This document shows positions 48,636-58,660 of a stretch of DNA of 64,000 nucleotides, piece after piece. Positions within the stretch are counted from its first letter, which is position 1. Every line of letters begins with the position of its first letter. The stretch is from Formosa sp. L2A11. GTDB lineage: Bacteria; Bacteroidota; Bacteroidia; Flavobacteriales; Flavobacteriaceae. The stretch is taken from positions 1,426,001-1,490,000 of the forward strand of contig NZ_CP047028.1 in NCBI RefSeq assembly GCF_009796865.1, written 5' to 3'. A program made the position numbers and the translations under genes. The notes beneath the pieces are model-generated. The model saw only the letters and a list, made by a program, of their open reading frames with translations. It ran no database searches and had not been told where the DNA came from.

Positions 48636-50282
48636 ATGGCATTACCAACAATTAACCCAACAACAACCAAAGCTTGGAAAAATCTTCAAAAACATTTTGA
48701 AGATGTTCAAGATACACACATGAAAGATTTATTTGCTAACGACCCAGATCGCGCAAGTAAAAACACCATTATATGGGAAGACTTTTTTGTAGATTTTTCA
48801 AAGAATAGAATTACAGAAGAGACCATGAAGCATTTGCTAGCATTAGCAGATGAGGTGAAGCTGAAAGATGCTATGAAAAGTTATTTTTCTGGAGATGTTA
48901 TTAACGAAACAGAAGGACGAGCTGTATTACATACGGCATTAAGAGCGCCTAAATCTGCTAAAGTTATGGTAGATGGTGAAAATGTAATGCCAGAAATATA
49001 TCGTGTTAAAGCAGAAATTGAAACCTTTACTAATAAGGTAGTAAATGGAGAATTAAAAGGATTTACAGGAAAAGCCTTTACAGATGTTGTAAATATTGGT
49101 ATTGGAGGTTCTGATCTTGGTCCTGCTATGGTTGTAGAGTCTTTACAGTATTATAAAAACCAATTAACTACGCATTTTGTAAGTAATGTAGATGGAGACC
49201 ATGTAAATGAAGTTATTAAAGTTTTAGATCCAGAAACAACTTTATTTGTAATTGTATCTAAAACATTTACAACTCAAGAAACGTTATCTAACGCAAATAC
49301 ATTACGTACTTGGTTTTTAGAACATGCCAATCAAGAAGCTGTAGCAAGTCATTTCGTGGCTGTATCTACTAATATCGAGAAAGTAAAAGCATTCGGAATT
49401 AACGAAGCAAATATCTTTCCTATGTGGAACTGGGTTGGTGGTCGTTTCTCTTTATGGAGTGCGGTTGGTTTAACTATTAGTTTAGCTGTAGGTTATAAAA
49501 ACTTTGAAAGTTTATTAGAAGGTGCTCACGATATGGACGAGCATTTTAGAACTACAGAATTCGATAAAAATATACCTGTTGTCTTAGCTTTATTAAGCGT
49601 TTGGTATAATAATTTCTTTAAATCTGAAAGTGAAGCTGTAATAGGATATAGCCAATACCTAACACAATTTGCTACATATCTTCAACAAGGTATTATGGAA
49701 AGTAATGGTAAAAGTGTAGATAGAAATGGAGATCGTGTAAATTACCAAACAGGAACTTTAATATGGGGAGAGCCAGGAACAAATTCTCAACATGCATTTT
49801 TTCAATTAATACATCAAGGAACAAAATTAATTCCAGCAGATTTTATTGGATATATAGAACCATTATATGGTAATGCAGATCATCAAGATAAATTAATGTC
49901 TAATTTCTTAGCGCAACCCGAAGCGCTTCTTCATGGAAAGACTAAAGAAGAGGTTTTAGCAGAAATGGCTTCTCAAAATTTATCTGAAGCAGAACAATCT
50001 AAATTATTACCATTTAAAGTTTTTGAAGGGAATAAACCTACAAATACAATCTTTATTAAGAAGCTTACTCCTGCAAGTTTAGGGAAATTAATAGCCATGT
50101 ACGAGCATAAAATCTTCGTTCAAGGAGTGATTTGGAACATTTTTAGCTACGATCAGTGGGGTGTAGAGCTAGGAAAACAACTTGCAAATAAAATTTTAAA
50201 AGAGTTTGATAGTACTGAAAATTACGAACATGACAGTTCAACTCTTAATCTTTTAAATTATTATAAAAAAGAGCGTCAATAA
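48636..50282 (+). CDS. pgi: Glucose-6-phosphate isomerase
   Basis: 548 residues. It interconverts glucose-6-phosphate and fructose-6-phosphate, the substrate of GlmS encoded elsewhere in this window. Motifs are [15 protein letters not shown], the phosphate-binding [26 protein letters not shown], the catalytic Glu region [21 protein letters not shown], and the C-terminal Lys region [14 protein letters not shown]. It is two bases after the M23 gene, so the two are cotranscribed. No obvious terminator hairpin follows. Confidence 0.97.
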   Translation: MALPTINPTTTKAWKNLQKHFEDVQDTHMKDLFANDPDRASKNTIIWEDFFVDFSKNRITEETMKHLLALADEVKLKDAMKSYFSGDVINETEGRAVLHTALRAPKSAKVMVDGENVMPEIYRVKAEIETFTNKVVNGELKGFTGKAFTDVVNIGIGGSDLGPAMVVESLQYYKNQLTTHFVSNVDGDHVNEVIKVLDPETTLFVIVSKTFTTQETLSNANTLRTWFLEHANQEAVASHFVAVSTNIEKVKAFGINEANIFPMWNWVGGRFSLWSAVGLTISLAVGYKNFESLLEGAHDMDEHFRTTEFDKNIPVVLALLSVWYNNFFKSESEAVIGYSQYLTQFATYLQQGIMESNGKSVDRNGDRVNYQTGTLIWGEPGTNSQHAFFQLIHQGTKLIPADFIGYIEPLYGNADHQDKLMSNFLAQPEALLHGKTKEEVLAEMASQNLSEAEQSKLLPFKVFEGNKPTNTIFIKKLTPASLGKLIAMYEHKIFVQGVIWNIFSYDQWGVELGKQLANKILKEFDSTENYEHDSSTLNLLNYYKKERQ

Positions 50283-50403
50283 ATTGTAAAGACGCAATAT
50301 TTACTCTAAAAGTTCTTCGTTTTTTTTATTTGTTAGATTATCAGTACATTGCGTTCTGTTAAAAATCTTAACATTTACGTAATAATAGATTAGTAAATAG
50401 GTC

Positions 50404-50411
50404 TATTTTTG
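50404..50411 (+). promoter_or_regulatory. -7 box TATTTTTG before the TonB receptor-lipoprotein operon
   Basis: An exact TAnnTTTG match 30 bases before the receptor start. The -33 region is not clear. Confidence 0.4.
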
Positions 50412-50441
50412 CAGATGTAAAATTAATCTCAAATAACAAAA

Positions 50442-52991
50442 ATGAAGAACGTTACAAAAAACTTATTTTTTGCAATTATTATGGTCTTTAGCACCGTGTC
50501 TTTTGCACAAAGTATTGTTACAGGAACTACAGTAGATCCTGATTCCAACTTGCCTTTACCTGGTGTTAACATCGTGGAAAAAGGAACAAAAAATGGTGTT
50601 TCAAGTGATTTCGATGGAAATTTTTCATTACAGACAACTAAAACAGATGCTGTAATAGTTATTTCTTACATCGGTTATTTATCTAAAGAAGTTCCTGTTT
50701 CAGGAAATGTAGACTTAGGTAAAATTAAATTAGAATCTAGCGAATTTGGTTTAGATGAAGTTCAAATTATTGCTTCTGTAGCAGTAGACAGAAAAACTCC
50801 TGTTGCAGTATCTACAATTAGATCAGAAGAGATTGAATTAAAATTAGGAACTCAAGAATTTCCTGAAATTTTAAAATCTACTCCTGGAGTTTACGCAACT
50901 AAGTCCGGTGGTGGTTTTGGTGATGGTCGTATTAACTTAAGAGGATTCGAATCAGACAACGTAGCAGTAATGATTAACGGTGTTCCTGTAAACGACATGG
51001 AAAACGGTGCTGTATACTGGAGTAACTGGGCAGGTCTTTCTGACGTTACAAGTTCTATGCAAGTACAACGTGGTTTAGGTGCTTCTAAAGTAGCTGTACC
51101 TTCAATTGGTGGTACTATTAACATTATATCTAAAACAACAGATATTGAAGAAGGTGGTTCTATAGGTACTTCTGTCGCTAACGATGGATACTTAAAATTT
51201 GGAGCAACATACTCTACTGGGTTAATGGATAATGGTTTTGCTGCAACTGTTTCTGCTTACAAAACAGATGGTAATGGTTATGTAGATGGTACAGAATTTA
51301 AAGCAGTATCTTATTTCTTAAACGTGTCTAAACAAATTGGTGAAGATCATAAATTATCTTTTACTGCTTTTGGAGCGACTCAACGTCACGGACAAAGACA
51401 AAACAGACAATTAATCTCTACATATAGAGCAACAGATAGTGGAAAACGTTTTAACGCAGACTGGGGTTATAAAAATGGTCAGGTAACTCACCAAGAAGAT
51501 AACTTCTACCACAAACCACAAATATCTTTAAATCACTATTGGAATATATCAGATAAAACAACTTTATCTACTGTATTATATGCATCATTCGGATCTGGTG
51601 GTGGAGGAGGTTACTCTGGAACTAACAAATTTGGTCTTGGATCTGATGGAGTTAGTGATTACAGAACTGGATTATATGGTCCTATAGATTTTGATAAAAT
51701 TGTAGACGAAAACGAAGCTCAAGGAGCTTATGGTTCTGAAACTATTTTAAGAGCTTCTCGTAACGACCACAACTGGTACGGTTTATTATCTACTCTTGAT
51801 ACTGAAATTGGAGAAGATTTCGTAGTAATTGGAGGTTTAGACTTAAGAACTTACAAAGGAATTCACTTTTCTGAAGTTACAGACTTATTAGGAGGTCAAT
51901 TTTATGCAGATGATGCAGATGTAAACAACCCTAATGCAACTTACAAAGTTGGAGACAAATGGTCTTACTACAATGATGGTTTAGTAAACTGGTTAGGAGT
52001 TTTCGGACAAGTAGAATACTCTAAAGACGATCTTTCTGCTTTCGTTTCTATATCAGGATCTAATACATCTTACAAGCGTATCGATTACTTTAACTATTTA
52101 GATAGCGATCCAGATCAAGAAACAGACTGGTACGACTTTTTTGGTTACATGGCTAAAGGGGGTGCAAACTACAACTTAACAGACAACCACAATGTGTTTG
52201 CTAACATTGGTTACTTCGAAAAAGCTGCTGGTTTTGATGGTGTATTTATTGGTTACGATAACGAAAACATTAATCCAGATGCTGAAAATCAAAAAATCTT
52301 TAGTATGGAAGTAGGTTATGGTTACAGATCTCAAAAATTAACTGCTAACATTAACTTATACAGAACAACTTGGGATGATAGAACAGAAACGTATACGTTC
52401 AATCAACCAGACGGAACAAGCTCTACTGCTAACCTTTTAGGAGTAAATGCTATTCACCAAGGTATTGAAGTTGATTTCACATACAGACCAACAGATAAAT
52501 TACGACTTACAGGTATGATGTCTTTAGGAGACTGGAGATGGGATAATAATTTAGAAGGTGTTGAAATCTATGACGAAGAACAAGACTTAATTGATACTGT
52601 AGATTTATACATTGAAGATTTACACGTAGGTGATGCTGCTCAAACAACTTTTGCTTTAGGTGCAAACTACAACATCATGGAAAGCACTACTTTAATGTTA
52701 GACTTTAACTACTACGATAATTTATATGCTGCTTTTGACCCTAGTGATAGAGGTATAGAAGGTGCTTCAGATGCATGGAAAGTTCCTGCTTACGGTTTAT
52801 TCGATTTAGGTTTATCTCATAATTTTGATATGGGACCATTCGATGTACGTTTATTAGGAAGAATGAACAATATTTTTAATGTAGAATACGTGTCTGATGC
52901 TAATGACGGTGCAGGTTCTTCATCAAATACAGCTCTTGTTTATTATGGTGCAGGTAGAACATTTAGTATTGGAGCTAAGCTTAACTTTTAA
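50442..52991 (+). CDS. TonB-dependent receptor with carboxypeptidase-regulatory-like domain
   Basis: 849 residues: signal peptide (to FAQS), a CarboxypepD_reg-like domain (about 25-100, LPGVNIVEKGTKNGVSSDFDGNFSL), a plug (about 105-235, with TPGVYATKSGGGFGDGRINLRGF and INGVPVNDMENGAVYWSNW) and an outer-membrane barrel ending AKLNF. The YWSNWAGLSDV plug segment is shared with the second receptor at 55880 (MQWSNWGGINDV), showing that they are paralogues. A repeat lipoprotein gene follows 11 bases later, as in SusC/SusD-like pairs. Cargo is unknown; the nearby nuclease-family genes suggest nucleic-acid-derived compounds. Confidence 0.92.
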   Translation: MKNVTKNLFFAIIMVFSTVSFAQSIVTGTTVDPDSNLPLPGVNIVEKGTKNGVSSDFDGNFSLQTTKTDAVIVISYIGYLSKEVPVSGNVDLGKIKLESSEFGLDEVQIIASVAVDRKTPVAVSTIRSEEIELKLGTQEFPEILKSTPGVYATKSGGGFGDGRINLRGFESDNVAVMINGVPVNDMENGAVYWSNWAGLSDVTSSMQVQRGLGASKVAVPSIGGTINIISKTTDIEEGGSIGTSVANDGYLKFGATYSTGLMDNGFAATVSAYKTDGNGYVDGTEFKAVSYFLNVSKQIGEDHKLSFTAFGATQRHGQRQNRQLISTYRATDSGKRFNADWGYKNGQVTHQEDNFYHKPQISLNHYWNISDKTTLSTVLYASFGSGGGGGYSGTNKFGLGSDGVSDYRTGLYGPIDFDKIVDENEAQGAYGSETILRASRNDHNWYGLLSTLDTEIGEDFVVIGGLDLRTYKGIHFSEVTDLLGGQFYADDADVNNPNATYKVGDKWSYYNDGLVNWLGVFGQVEYSKDDLSAFVSISGSNTSYKRIDYFNYLDSDPDQETDWYDFFGYMAKGGANYNLTDNHNVFANIGYFEKAAGFDGVFIGYDNENINPDAENQKIFSMEVGYGYRSQKLTANINLYRTTWDDRTETYTFNQPDGTSSTANLLGVNAIHQGIEVDFTYRPTDKLRLTGMMSLGDWRWDNNLEGVEIYDEEQDLIDTVDLYIEDLHVGDAAQTTFALGANYNIMESTTLMLDFNYYDNLYAAFDPSDRGIEGASDAWKVPAYGLFDLGLSHNFDMGPFDVRLLGRMNNIFNVEYVSDANDGAGSSSNTALVYYGAGRTFSIGAKLNF

Positions 52992-53002
52992 AAAAAAATA
53001 AA

Positions 53003-54142
53003 ATGAAAAAATTAGTATTTTTATTAGTAGCAGTAGGTGCAATGTTAACAAGTTGTGACCCGCTAGATGATATTTATAGTGACTTAGATAGTGTTGATAC
53101 TCCAATTGTTGGAAGTGTAGATTATACTTTAGTAAGTGACGATTATGACGATTTAGGGTTAACTTATGGTACATTCGATTCAGATGACCAAGCAAAAGAA
53201 TTAATTCCTGGATTTTTATCAGACACTTACCCAATTTGGGGAAAAGGATCTTCAGCATTTGTAACTTACGATTTGTATAAATCTAATAGTATCAAATCTA
53301 CAACTGCTTACACAGTAACAGAAGACGATTACGATACATTAGGATTTAGTTTCGGAAACTTCGATAGTGCAGGAGATATGACAACTTTACTTATGTACAA
53401 GTATCCAGATGCTGTAAGAGGTGATTTAGTTGAATTAACTTACTTATACTATGCTTCAGGTTCTACAACAGAAGTAACAAATAGCTTTATCTTATTAGAT
53501 TCTTGGGAAATGATTACTCAGTTTACTACTGAAGATTATAACGCAATGGATCAAGGTTATGCTAACTTCTCTAGCGAAGATGTTGCAGAATATAATATTT
53601 CTATATACTTAAAAACATTATATCCTTATGCTGCGGCAGGAGATGGTGTTGTAACCATGTATGAGTTATATTCAAGTGGTGATTATGAAACAAATTTAAT
53701 TCCTTATACATTTGATGGTACATCTTGGATAGCAATTTCATCTGTTATTTCTTCAACGTTACAATTTGGTCATGATGGTACAACTTGGGTTCCAGATAAT
53801 ACTATTACTTATACTTTAGTATCTGCAGATTATATTTACATGGGAGCACAATTAATTTCTGAACCAGGTTTTGAAGGACCTGCGGATAGTATGGGATATT
53901 ACCAAAACTTTGATAGAAGAGAAGGTAATTCTGCTTATTGGAGTGATGATACTTTCGATGTTACTGGTACTGATATTCCAGAAGACATGCTTGCAACAGC
54001 AATGGCCATTTTATTAGACAATAATGATCCAACTGCTGAAGATGGTCAAAAATATTTATTAACATACGACATATACAATGGTACAAATACCACTGAAAAT
54101 GCGGCTATGATTAAAACAGACGGTGCTTGGGTTAGACAATAA
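53003..54142 (+). CDS. Surface lipoprotein with four internal repeats, partner of the TonB receptor
   Basis: 379 residues with the lipobox LTSC (Cys18). The body has four related units starting near residues 40, 102, 172 and 268, each opening with an aromatic-Thr...DY pattern (YTLVSDDYDDLG, YTVTEDDYDTLG, FTTEDYNAM, YTLVSADYIYMG). Most continue with a G-x-F-x-S segment and a YP turn, and the last unit contains NFDRREGNSAYWS. The protein is very acidic and Tyr-rich. It is not a SusD TPR protein but holds the SusD position, so it probably binds or presents cargo to the receptor. I recognise it as a flavobacterial family without an established function. Confidence 0.8.
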   Translation: MKKLVFLLVAVGAMLTSCDPLDDIYSDLDSVDTPIVGSVDYTLVSDDYDDLGLTYGTFDSDDQAKELIPGFLSDTYPIWGKGSSAFVTYDLYKSNSIKSTTAYTVTEDDYDTLGFSFGNFDSAGDMTTLLMYKYPDAVRGDLVELTYLYYASGSTTEVTNSFILLDSWEMITQFTTEDYNAMDQGYANFSSEDVAEYNISIYLKTLYPYAAAGDGVVTMYELYSSGDYETNLIPYTFDGTSWIAISSVISSTLQFGHDGTTWVPDNTITYTLVSADYIYMGAQLISEPGFEGPADSMGYYQNFDRREGNSAYWSDDTFDVTGTDIPEDMLATAMAILLDNNDPTAEDGQKYLLTYDIYNGTNTTENAAMIKTDGAWVRQ

Positions 54143-54165
54143 TTTTTAGCATTAAATTAAATATA

Positions 54166-54193
54166 AAACCATGTAGAAATACATGGTTTTTTT
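54166..54193 (+). terminator. Terminator after the repeat lipoprotein gene
   Basis: AAACCATGTA and TACATGGTTT arms with the loop GAAA, followed by a run of T. Confidence 0.9.
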
Positions 54194-54209
54194 ATGCGGT
54201 ATAATTGTT

Positions 54210-54217
54210 TACATTTG
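54210..54217 (+). promoter_or_regulatory. -7 box TACATTTG
   Basis: An exact TAnnTTTG match 26 bases before the four-helix membrane protein at 54244, immediately after the previous terminator. This fits a separate transcript. Confidence 0.45.
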
Positions 54218-54243
54218 TCGCTAATTAAATTAAAAATATTATC

Positions 54244-54687
54244 ATGTATAATGTAATTAGAAATTTACATTCCTATTGGGCATTTTTAGTACTTGCCGTA
54301 TTAATTATTGCAACAGTAAATAGTATTATTAAATATGCTAGTAAGAAGGAATATGGTCCTAAAGATTTTAGATTGGCTTTATTTACTATAATTGTATCTC
54401 ATATTCAGTTATTAGTAGGTCTTATTCTATATGTAGTATCTCCTAGAATGGCATTGTTTAGTGAGTTAGGTATGGGAGGAATTATGAAAGATCCTATGAG
54501 TAGATTGTATTTAATAGAACATCCGGTTATTAATATTATAGCACTTGTATTTATTACAATGGGCTATTCTAAACATAAAGCGAAATTATCGTCTCACGCA
54601 AAATTTAAAACCATTTCTATATTTTATACAATTGGATTAGTACTCTTGTTTTCAAGAATTCCATGGAGTATATGGTTAGGATTATAA
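54244..54687 (+). CDS. Four-helix inner-membrane protein, cytochrome b561-like
   Basis: 147 residues with four predicted membrane helices (about 10-28, 43-63, 90-105, 122-142). His residues near the helix ends (H9 in NLHSYWAF, and those in VSHIQLL, IEHPVIN and SSHAKF) could bind heme, as in small b-type cytochromes, but no motif proves it. Orthologues in flavobacteria are sometimes mislabelled as ribosomal protein L27 or cytochrome B, from memory. It has its own promoter-like box and terminator and seems independent of the flanking uptake genes. Confidence 0.65.
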   Translation: MYNVIRNLHSYWAFLVLAVLIIATVNSIIKYASKKEYGPKDFRLALFTIIVSHIQLLVGLILYVVSPRMALFSELGMGGIMKDPMSRLYLIEHPVINIIALVFITMGYSKHKAKLSSHAKFKTISIFYTIGLVLLFSRIPWSIWLGL

Positions 54688-54691
54688 ATTA

Positions 54692-54719
54692 TAAGCGGCT
54701 GTTTAGTCGCTTTTTTTAT
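54692..54719. terminator. Terminator between convergent genes
   Basis: AAGCGGCT and AGTCGCTT arms (one G-T pair) with the loop GTTT, followed by seven T on the plus strand. Confidence 0.75.
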
Positions 54720-54721
54720 AT

Positions 54722-55774
54722 TTATTTTTTTGCTCTTATAACATAAATATAGACAGGGAAATGATCGCTATAACCATTTGTGAAACCTTCATATCCAAAA
54801 CTTCTAAATGGATACCCTTTGTAAGTTCCCGTTTTTGTAATTAAAAACTGTGCGTTAAAAATACCCGCTTTATAAAATCGGTACGAACTAAAATTTGGTT
54901 CTAATAAAGGTTTAGTTACTAAAATTTGATCGAAAAGGCTCCATTTGTCTCGATATGCAGTTGTACCAAACCCATTGTTGTAAAGTTGTTCCATGGGGTT
55001 ATAAATGCCCTTTAATGCTACTTTACGTATATTCTTTTTAGTCTTTAATACCGTTTTAAAGCTTTCGTTGGTTGGATCGTCATTAAAATCTCCCATGCTA
55101 ATTATTTTGGCATAAGGATTTATAGTTTGTAACGAGTCTATAATATGTTTATTCAGTTTAGCAGCTGCAACACGTTTCGAGTTGCTTTTTGTTTCTCCAC
55201 CACGTCTAGAAGGCCAATGGTTTACTATTAAATGAATTAAATCGTGCTCTAAAAGTCCGCTAACGACTAATTGGTCTCGAGTATAAATTCGCTTGCCAGT
55301 AATTTCATCTTTTAAGTGTAGCACATAACTAGATGTAGCTGTTGGTGTAAAATACTTTTTTTGGTATAGTAAACCAACATCAATACCACGTCTGTCTGGA
55401 GAATCGAAGTGTACAATGCCGTAATCATATTTAATAAGTAACTCATTGTTTATAAGATCTTCCAAAACATTATGGTTTTCAACTTCCGAAACACCTAAAA
55501 TTACAGGCGCATTATTAGTGGTTTCAAAGCCAATTTTAGAAATAACGGTTGCCATGTTTTTTACTTTCATGGCATATACGTCTCCACGGTTTTCTGCTAA
55601 TTCCATAATCGGACTACTTTCATCAAAAGTTATCGGATTATTTTCAACATCAAATAAGTTTTCAAGATTATAAAAGGCTATAGTGCGTATTGTAAATTCC
55701 TTGTCTTGTGCACATAATAATGTAGAATACACTAGGCATATTATGAGATAAATAGGTTTAAAATTAGATTTCAT
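54722..55774 (-). CDS. Secreted endonuclease/exonuclease/phosphatase-family enzyme
   Basis: 350 residues with a signal peptide (ends LLCAQ). The EEP fold signature is complete: FYNLENLFD at the start, metal-binding Glu in GVSEVEN, then FDSPDRRGIDVG, NHWPSRRGG, GDFNDDPTN and the catalytic SDHFPVY at the end. Enzymes of this fold cleave phosphodiesters (DNA, RNA, nucleotides or lipids). It is divergent from the second TonB receptor, with 105 bases between, and is a paralogue of 60072-61010. Location and neighbours suggest breakdown of extracellular nucleic acid or phosphodiesters in the periplasm or outside the cell. Confidence 0.9.
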   Translation of the reverse strand: MKSNFKPIYLIICLVYSTLLCAQDKEFTIRTIAFYNLENLFDVENNPITFDESSPIMELAENRGDVYAMKVKNMATVISKIGFETTNNAPVILGVSEVENHNVLEDLINNELLIKYDYGIVHFDSPDRRGIDVGLLYQKKYFTPTATSSYVLHLKDEITGKRIYTRDQLVVSGLLEHDLIHLIVNHWPSRRGGETKSNSKRVAAAKLNKHIIDSLQTINPYAKIISMGDFNDDPTNESFKTVLKTKKNIRKVALKGIYNPMEQLYNNGFGTTAYRDKWSLFDQILVTKPLLEPNFSSYRFYKAGIFNAQFLITKTGTYKGYPFRSFGYEGFTNGYSDHFPVYIYVIRAKK

Positions 55775-55879
55775 AAATAAAAAAATATACCTAAATATAG
55801 GTTTTTATTAATAAAAGGTATAAATTATAACTCCTTAAGTAATTGATAGATAGAAAGTAATAGGTTTTAAGTCAACTCT

Positions 55880-58642
55880 ATGAAAAATTTTATTCTAGCA
55901 TGTTCCTGTTTTATTTCTTCTTTTCAATGTGTTTTGGCTCAGAGTCAATCCATCTCTGGAAGTGTTAAAGATGCTATATCTTTGCATCCGCTTAGTCATG
56001 TTTTAATTCAAATAGAAGGTACTAATTATTCTACTGAAACAGATAGTTTAGGTCGGTTTCAATTAAACAAAATAAATGTTTTCGGAGATTACATTCTTAA
56101 ACTATCTAAACCGAGTTATGTAAACAAACGGTATCCAATTATTATAAATAATGGAGTTCCACTGCAAATAGACGATATGTTTTTACAATTAGATGTCACT
56201 TTAAGCCAAGATGCATTTACTATAGTTTTAACAGATGATGAGTTAAATGACGATACAAGTGCAGCCGATAATATTTCAGGTTTATTACAAGCGTCCAAAG
56301 ATGTCTTTCAGCGTACTGCCGCATTCGAGTTTAGTAGTTCGTTCTTTAAAATTCGAGGTTTAGATTCTAGTGAAGGCAAACTTTTAATAAATGGTATAGA
56401 AATGAACTCGATGTATAACGGGAGAATGCAGTGGAGTAATTGGGGAGGTATAAATGATGTGCTACGAAATCAGGAATTTAGTTATGGTTTAGCAGCTTCT
56501 ACACTTAGTTTTGGGGGTGTTTTAGGAACTACCAATATGAATACTCGCGCTTCAAAATATCGAGAAGGTGGTCGGGTTACTTATACATCTTCCAATAGAA
56601 GTTATTCTAATAGATTAATGGCCAGTTATGCTTCTGGTTTGGTTAAGAATGGTTGGGCGTATGCCATTTCAATTGGCAGGCGTTGGGGAGAAGAAGGATA
56701 CCAAGATGCCACGTTTTACGATGCTAATTCCTTTTTTGTTTCTGCTGAAAAGAAATTAAGTAAAACACAAAGTTTAAATTTTACTGGATTTTATACGCCT
56801 AACAGACGGGGTAAATCGTCTCCTAATACACAAGAAGTTTTCAATTTAAGAGACATTAAATACAACGAATATTGGGGCAGTCAGGATGGCGAAAAGAGAA
56901 ATTCTAGAGTTAAAGATGTTGCACAGCCCATTTTAATGCTTAATCATTATTGGGATTTAAGTTCGGTAACAGAACTGCAAACAAATATTAGTTATACTTT
57001 CGGGAGGCAAGGTCACAGCCGTTTAGATTATCCTGGTGGCGGAAATCCTAGTGCCGCATATTATCAGAAATTACCAAGTTATTATTTAGCAGATGCTTCA
57101 GGTCCAGATTATACCAATGCATATCTCGCCGAACAAGAATTTATTAATAATGGACAGTTAGATTGGAACCGTATGTACGATGCTAATGCAACCAATGCCA
57201 ATCAAGGTATAGAAGCTGCTTTTGTGTTGTATGAAGATCGTATAGATGATAATCAAATCACTATAAATTCTATTTTAAATACAGCGTTTAACGATCATAT
57301 TTTATTTAGTGGTTCACTGAACTATTCAGCATTAACTTCAAATAATTTTGCAGAAATAAAAGATCTTTTAGGTGCTTCGAATTACTTAAATGTAGATGCT
57401 TTTGATGGTTGGCAATACGACTTACAAAATCCAAATAGTCTAGTTGGCAAAGGCGGAAAGATTAAGTATAACTATACCATGCATGCCAATGTTATTTCTG
57501 GTTTTGCACAAGCACAGTTTAAATATAAAACTATAGATTACTTTTTATCTATTAATGCAAACCATACTAATTATCAAAGAGACGGATTATTTCAAAATGA
57601 AGCTTTTAAAACAAATTCTTTAGGAAAAAGTGAGGCCTTAAGTTTTCTTGGTTATGGTATTAAAGGCGGTTTAACATATAAATTTTCTGCAAAACATGTT
57701 CTAGATATTCATGCGGCATATCTTACTGAAGCACCTAATCTTCAAAACTCATTTTCTAATCCTAGAGAGAATAATAATGTTGTGAAAGGGATTTCAGAAG
57801 CGCATACAATGGCTTTAGATGTAAATTATATTTACAGATCTCGAATGATAACGTCTAAGTTAACGGGATTTTATATTGATAAAAGAGGAGGTAACGAAAT
57901 TGGTTTTTATTATGCCGACGGACTTACATCTGCAGGAATCGAGTTTAACGAAACATCTGCTTTTGTACAGGAAGTACTCTATAATGTAAATACACTTCAT
58001 TTTGGTTTAGAGTTCGGAATAGAAGCAAAATTAACATCAGCTTTTAAGTTAAAAGCAGCGGCCTCTTCTGGACAATACACGTATAATAACAACCCTAATT
58101 TATATCTCACATCGTCCAGTTTCGTTACCGAAGATGGGTCTATAAATTTTGGAGCGTCTAATCTTAAAAATTATAAAGTAGCTGGCGGACCACAATCTGC
58201 ATTTTCTTTCGGATTTGAATATAGCGATCCCGATTATTGGTGGTTTGGTGCAACTATAAATTACATGACTAATACCTATGTAGATGTGAGCCCGCTTACA
58301 AGAACATCAAATTTTTATTTAGATGATGACGGTTTACCTTTTTACGATTACGATGAAAGTATTGCAAAACAACTTTTAAAACAAGAGCAATTCGACGATT
58401 ATTTAGTGGTGAATTTAATAGGAGGCAAGTCTTGGAAGATCGATAAATACTATCTCGGCTTATTTGTAAGCGTTAATAATTTATTAGATAACCTTTATAA
58501 AACTGGCGGATTTGAACAAGGTAGAAATGCTAATTACAGAGAGTTGAAAGCCGATAATGAAAACCCAATTCGTGTGTTTGGGCCTAAATATTGGTACGGA
58601 CGTGGTGCAACGTATTTTGCAAATGTGAATATTAGGTTTTAG
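55880..58642 (+). CDS. TonB-dependent receptor, paired with a DUF5689 lipoprotein
   Basis: 920 residues: signal peptide (ends CVLAQ), a CarboxypepD_reg-like domain (SISGSVKDAISLHPLSHVLIQIEG), a plug with IRGLDSSEGKLLINGIEMNSMYNG, and a long barrel ending FANVNIRF. It is a paralogue of the receptor at 50442. The DUF5689 lipoprotein starts 18 bases downstream, and nuclease-family genes lie on both outer sides, divergent or convergent. Together they form an uptake unit; nucleic-acid or phosphorylated substrates are an inference. Confidence 0.9.
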   Translation: MKNFILACSCFISSFQCVLAQSQSISGSVKDAISLHPLSHVLIQIEGTNYSTETDSLGRFQLNKINVFGDYILKLSKPSYVNKRYPIIINNGVPLQIDDMFLQLDVTLSQDAFTIVLTDDELNDDTSAADNISGLLQASKDVFQRTAAFEFSSSFFKIRGLDSSEGKLLINGIEMNSMYNGRMQWSNWGGINDVLRNQEFSYGLAASTLSFGGVLGTTNMNTRASKYREGGRVTYTSSNRSYSNRLMASYASGLVKNGWAYAISIGRRWGEEGYQDATFYDANSFFVSAEKKLSKTQSLNFTGFYTPNRRGKSSPNTQEVFNLRDIKYNEYWGSQDGEKRNSRVKDVAQPILMLNHYWDLSSVTELQTNISYTFGRQGHSRLDYPGGGNPSAAYYQKLPSYYLADASGPDYTNAYLAEQEFINNGQLDWNRMYDANATNANQGIEAAFVLYEDRIDDNQITINSILNTAFNDHILFSGSLNYSALTSNNFAEIKDLLGASNYLNVDAFDGWQYDLQNPNSLVGKGGKIKYNYTMHANVISGFAQAQFKYKTIDYFLSINANHTNYQRDGLFQNEAFKTNSLGKSEALSFLGYGIKGGLTYKFSAKHVLDIHAAYLTEAPNLQNSFSNPRENNNVVKGISEAHTMALDVNYIYRSRMITSKLTGFYIDKRGGNEIGFYYADGLTSAGIEFNETSAFVQEVLYNVNTLHFGLEFGIEAKLTSAFKLKAAASSGQYTYNNNPNLYLTSSSFVTEDGSINFGASNLKNYKVAGGPQSAFSFGFEYSDPDYWWFGATINYMTNTYVDVSPLTRTSNFYLDDDGLPFYDYDESIAKQLLKQEQFDDYLVVNLIGGKSWKIDKYYLGLFVSVNNLLDNLYKTGGFEQGRNANYRELKADNENPIRVFGPKYWYGRGATYFANVNIRF

Positions 58643-58660
58643 TAAATATTAAAATTTTGA

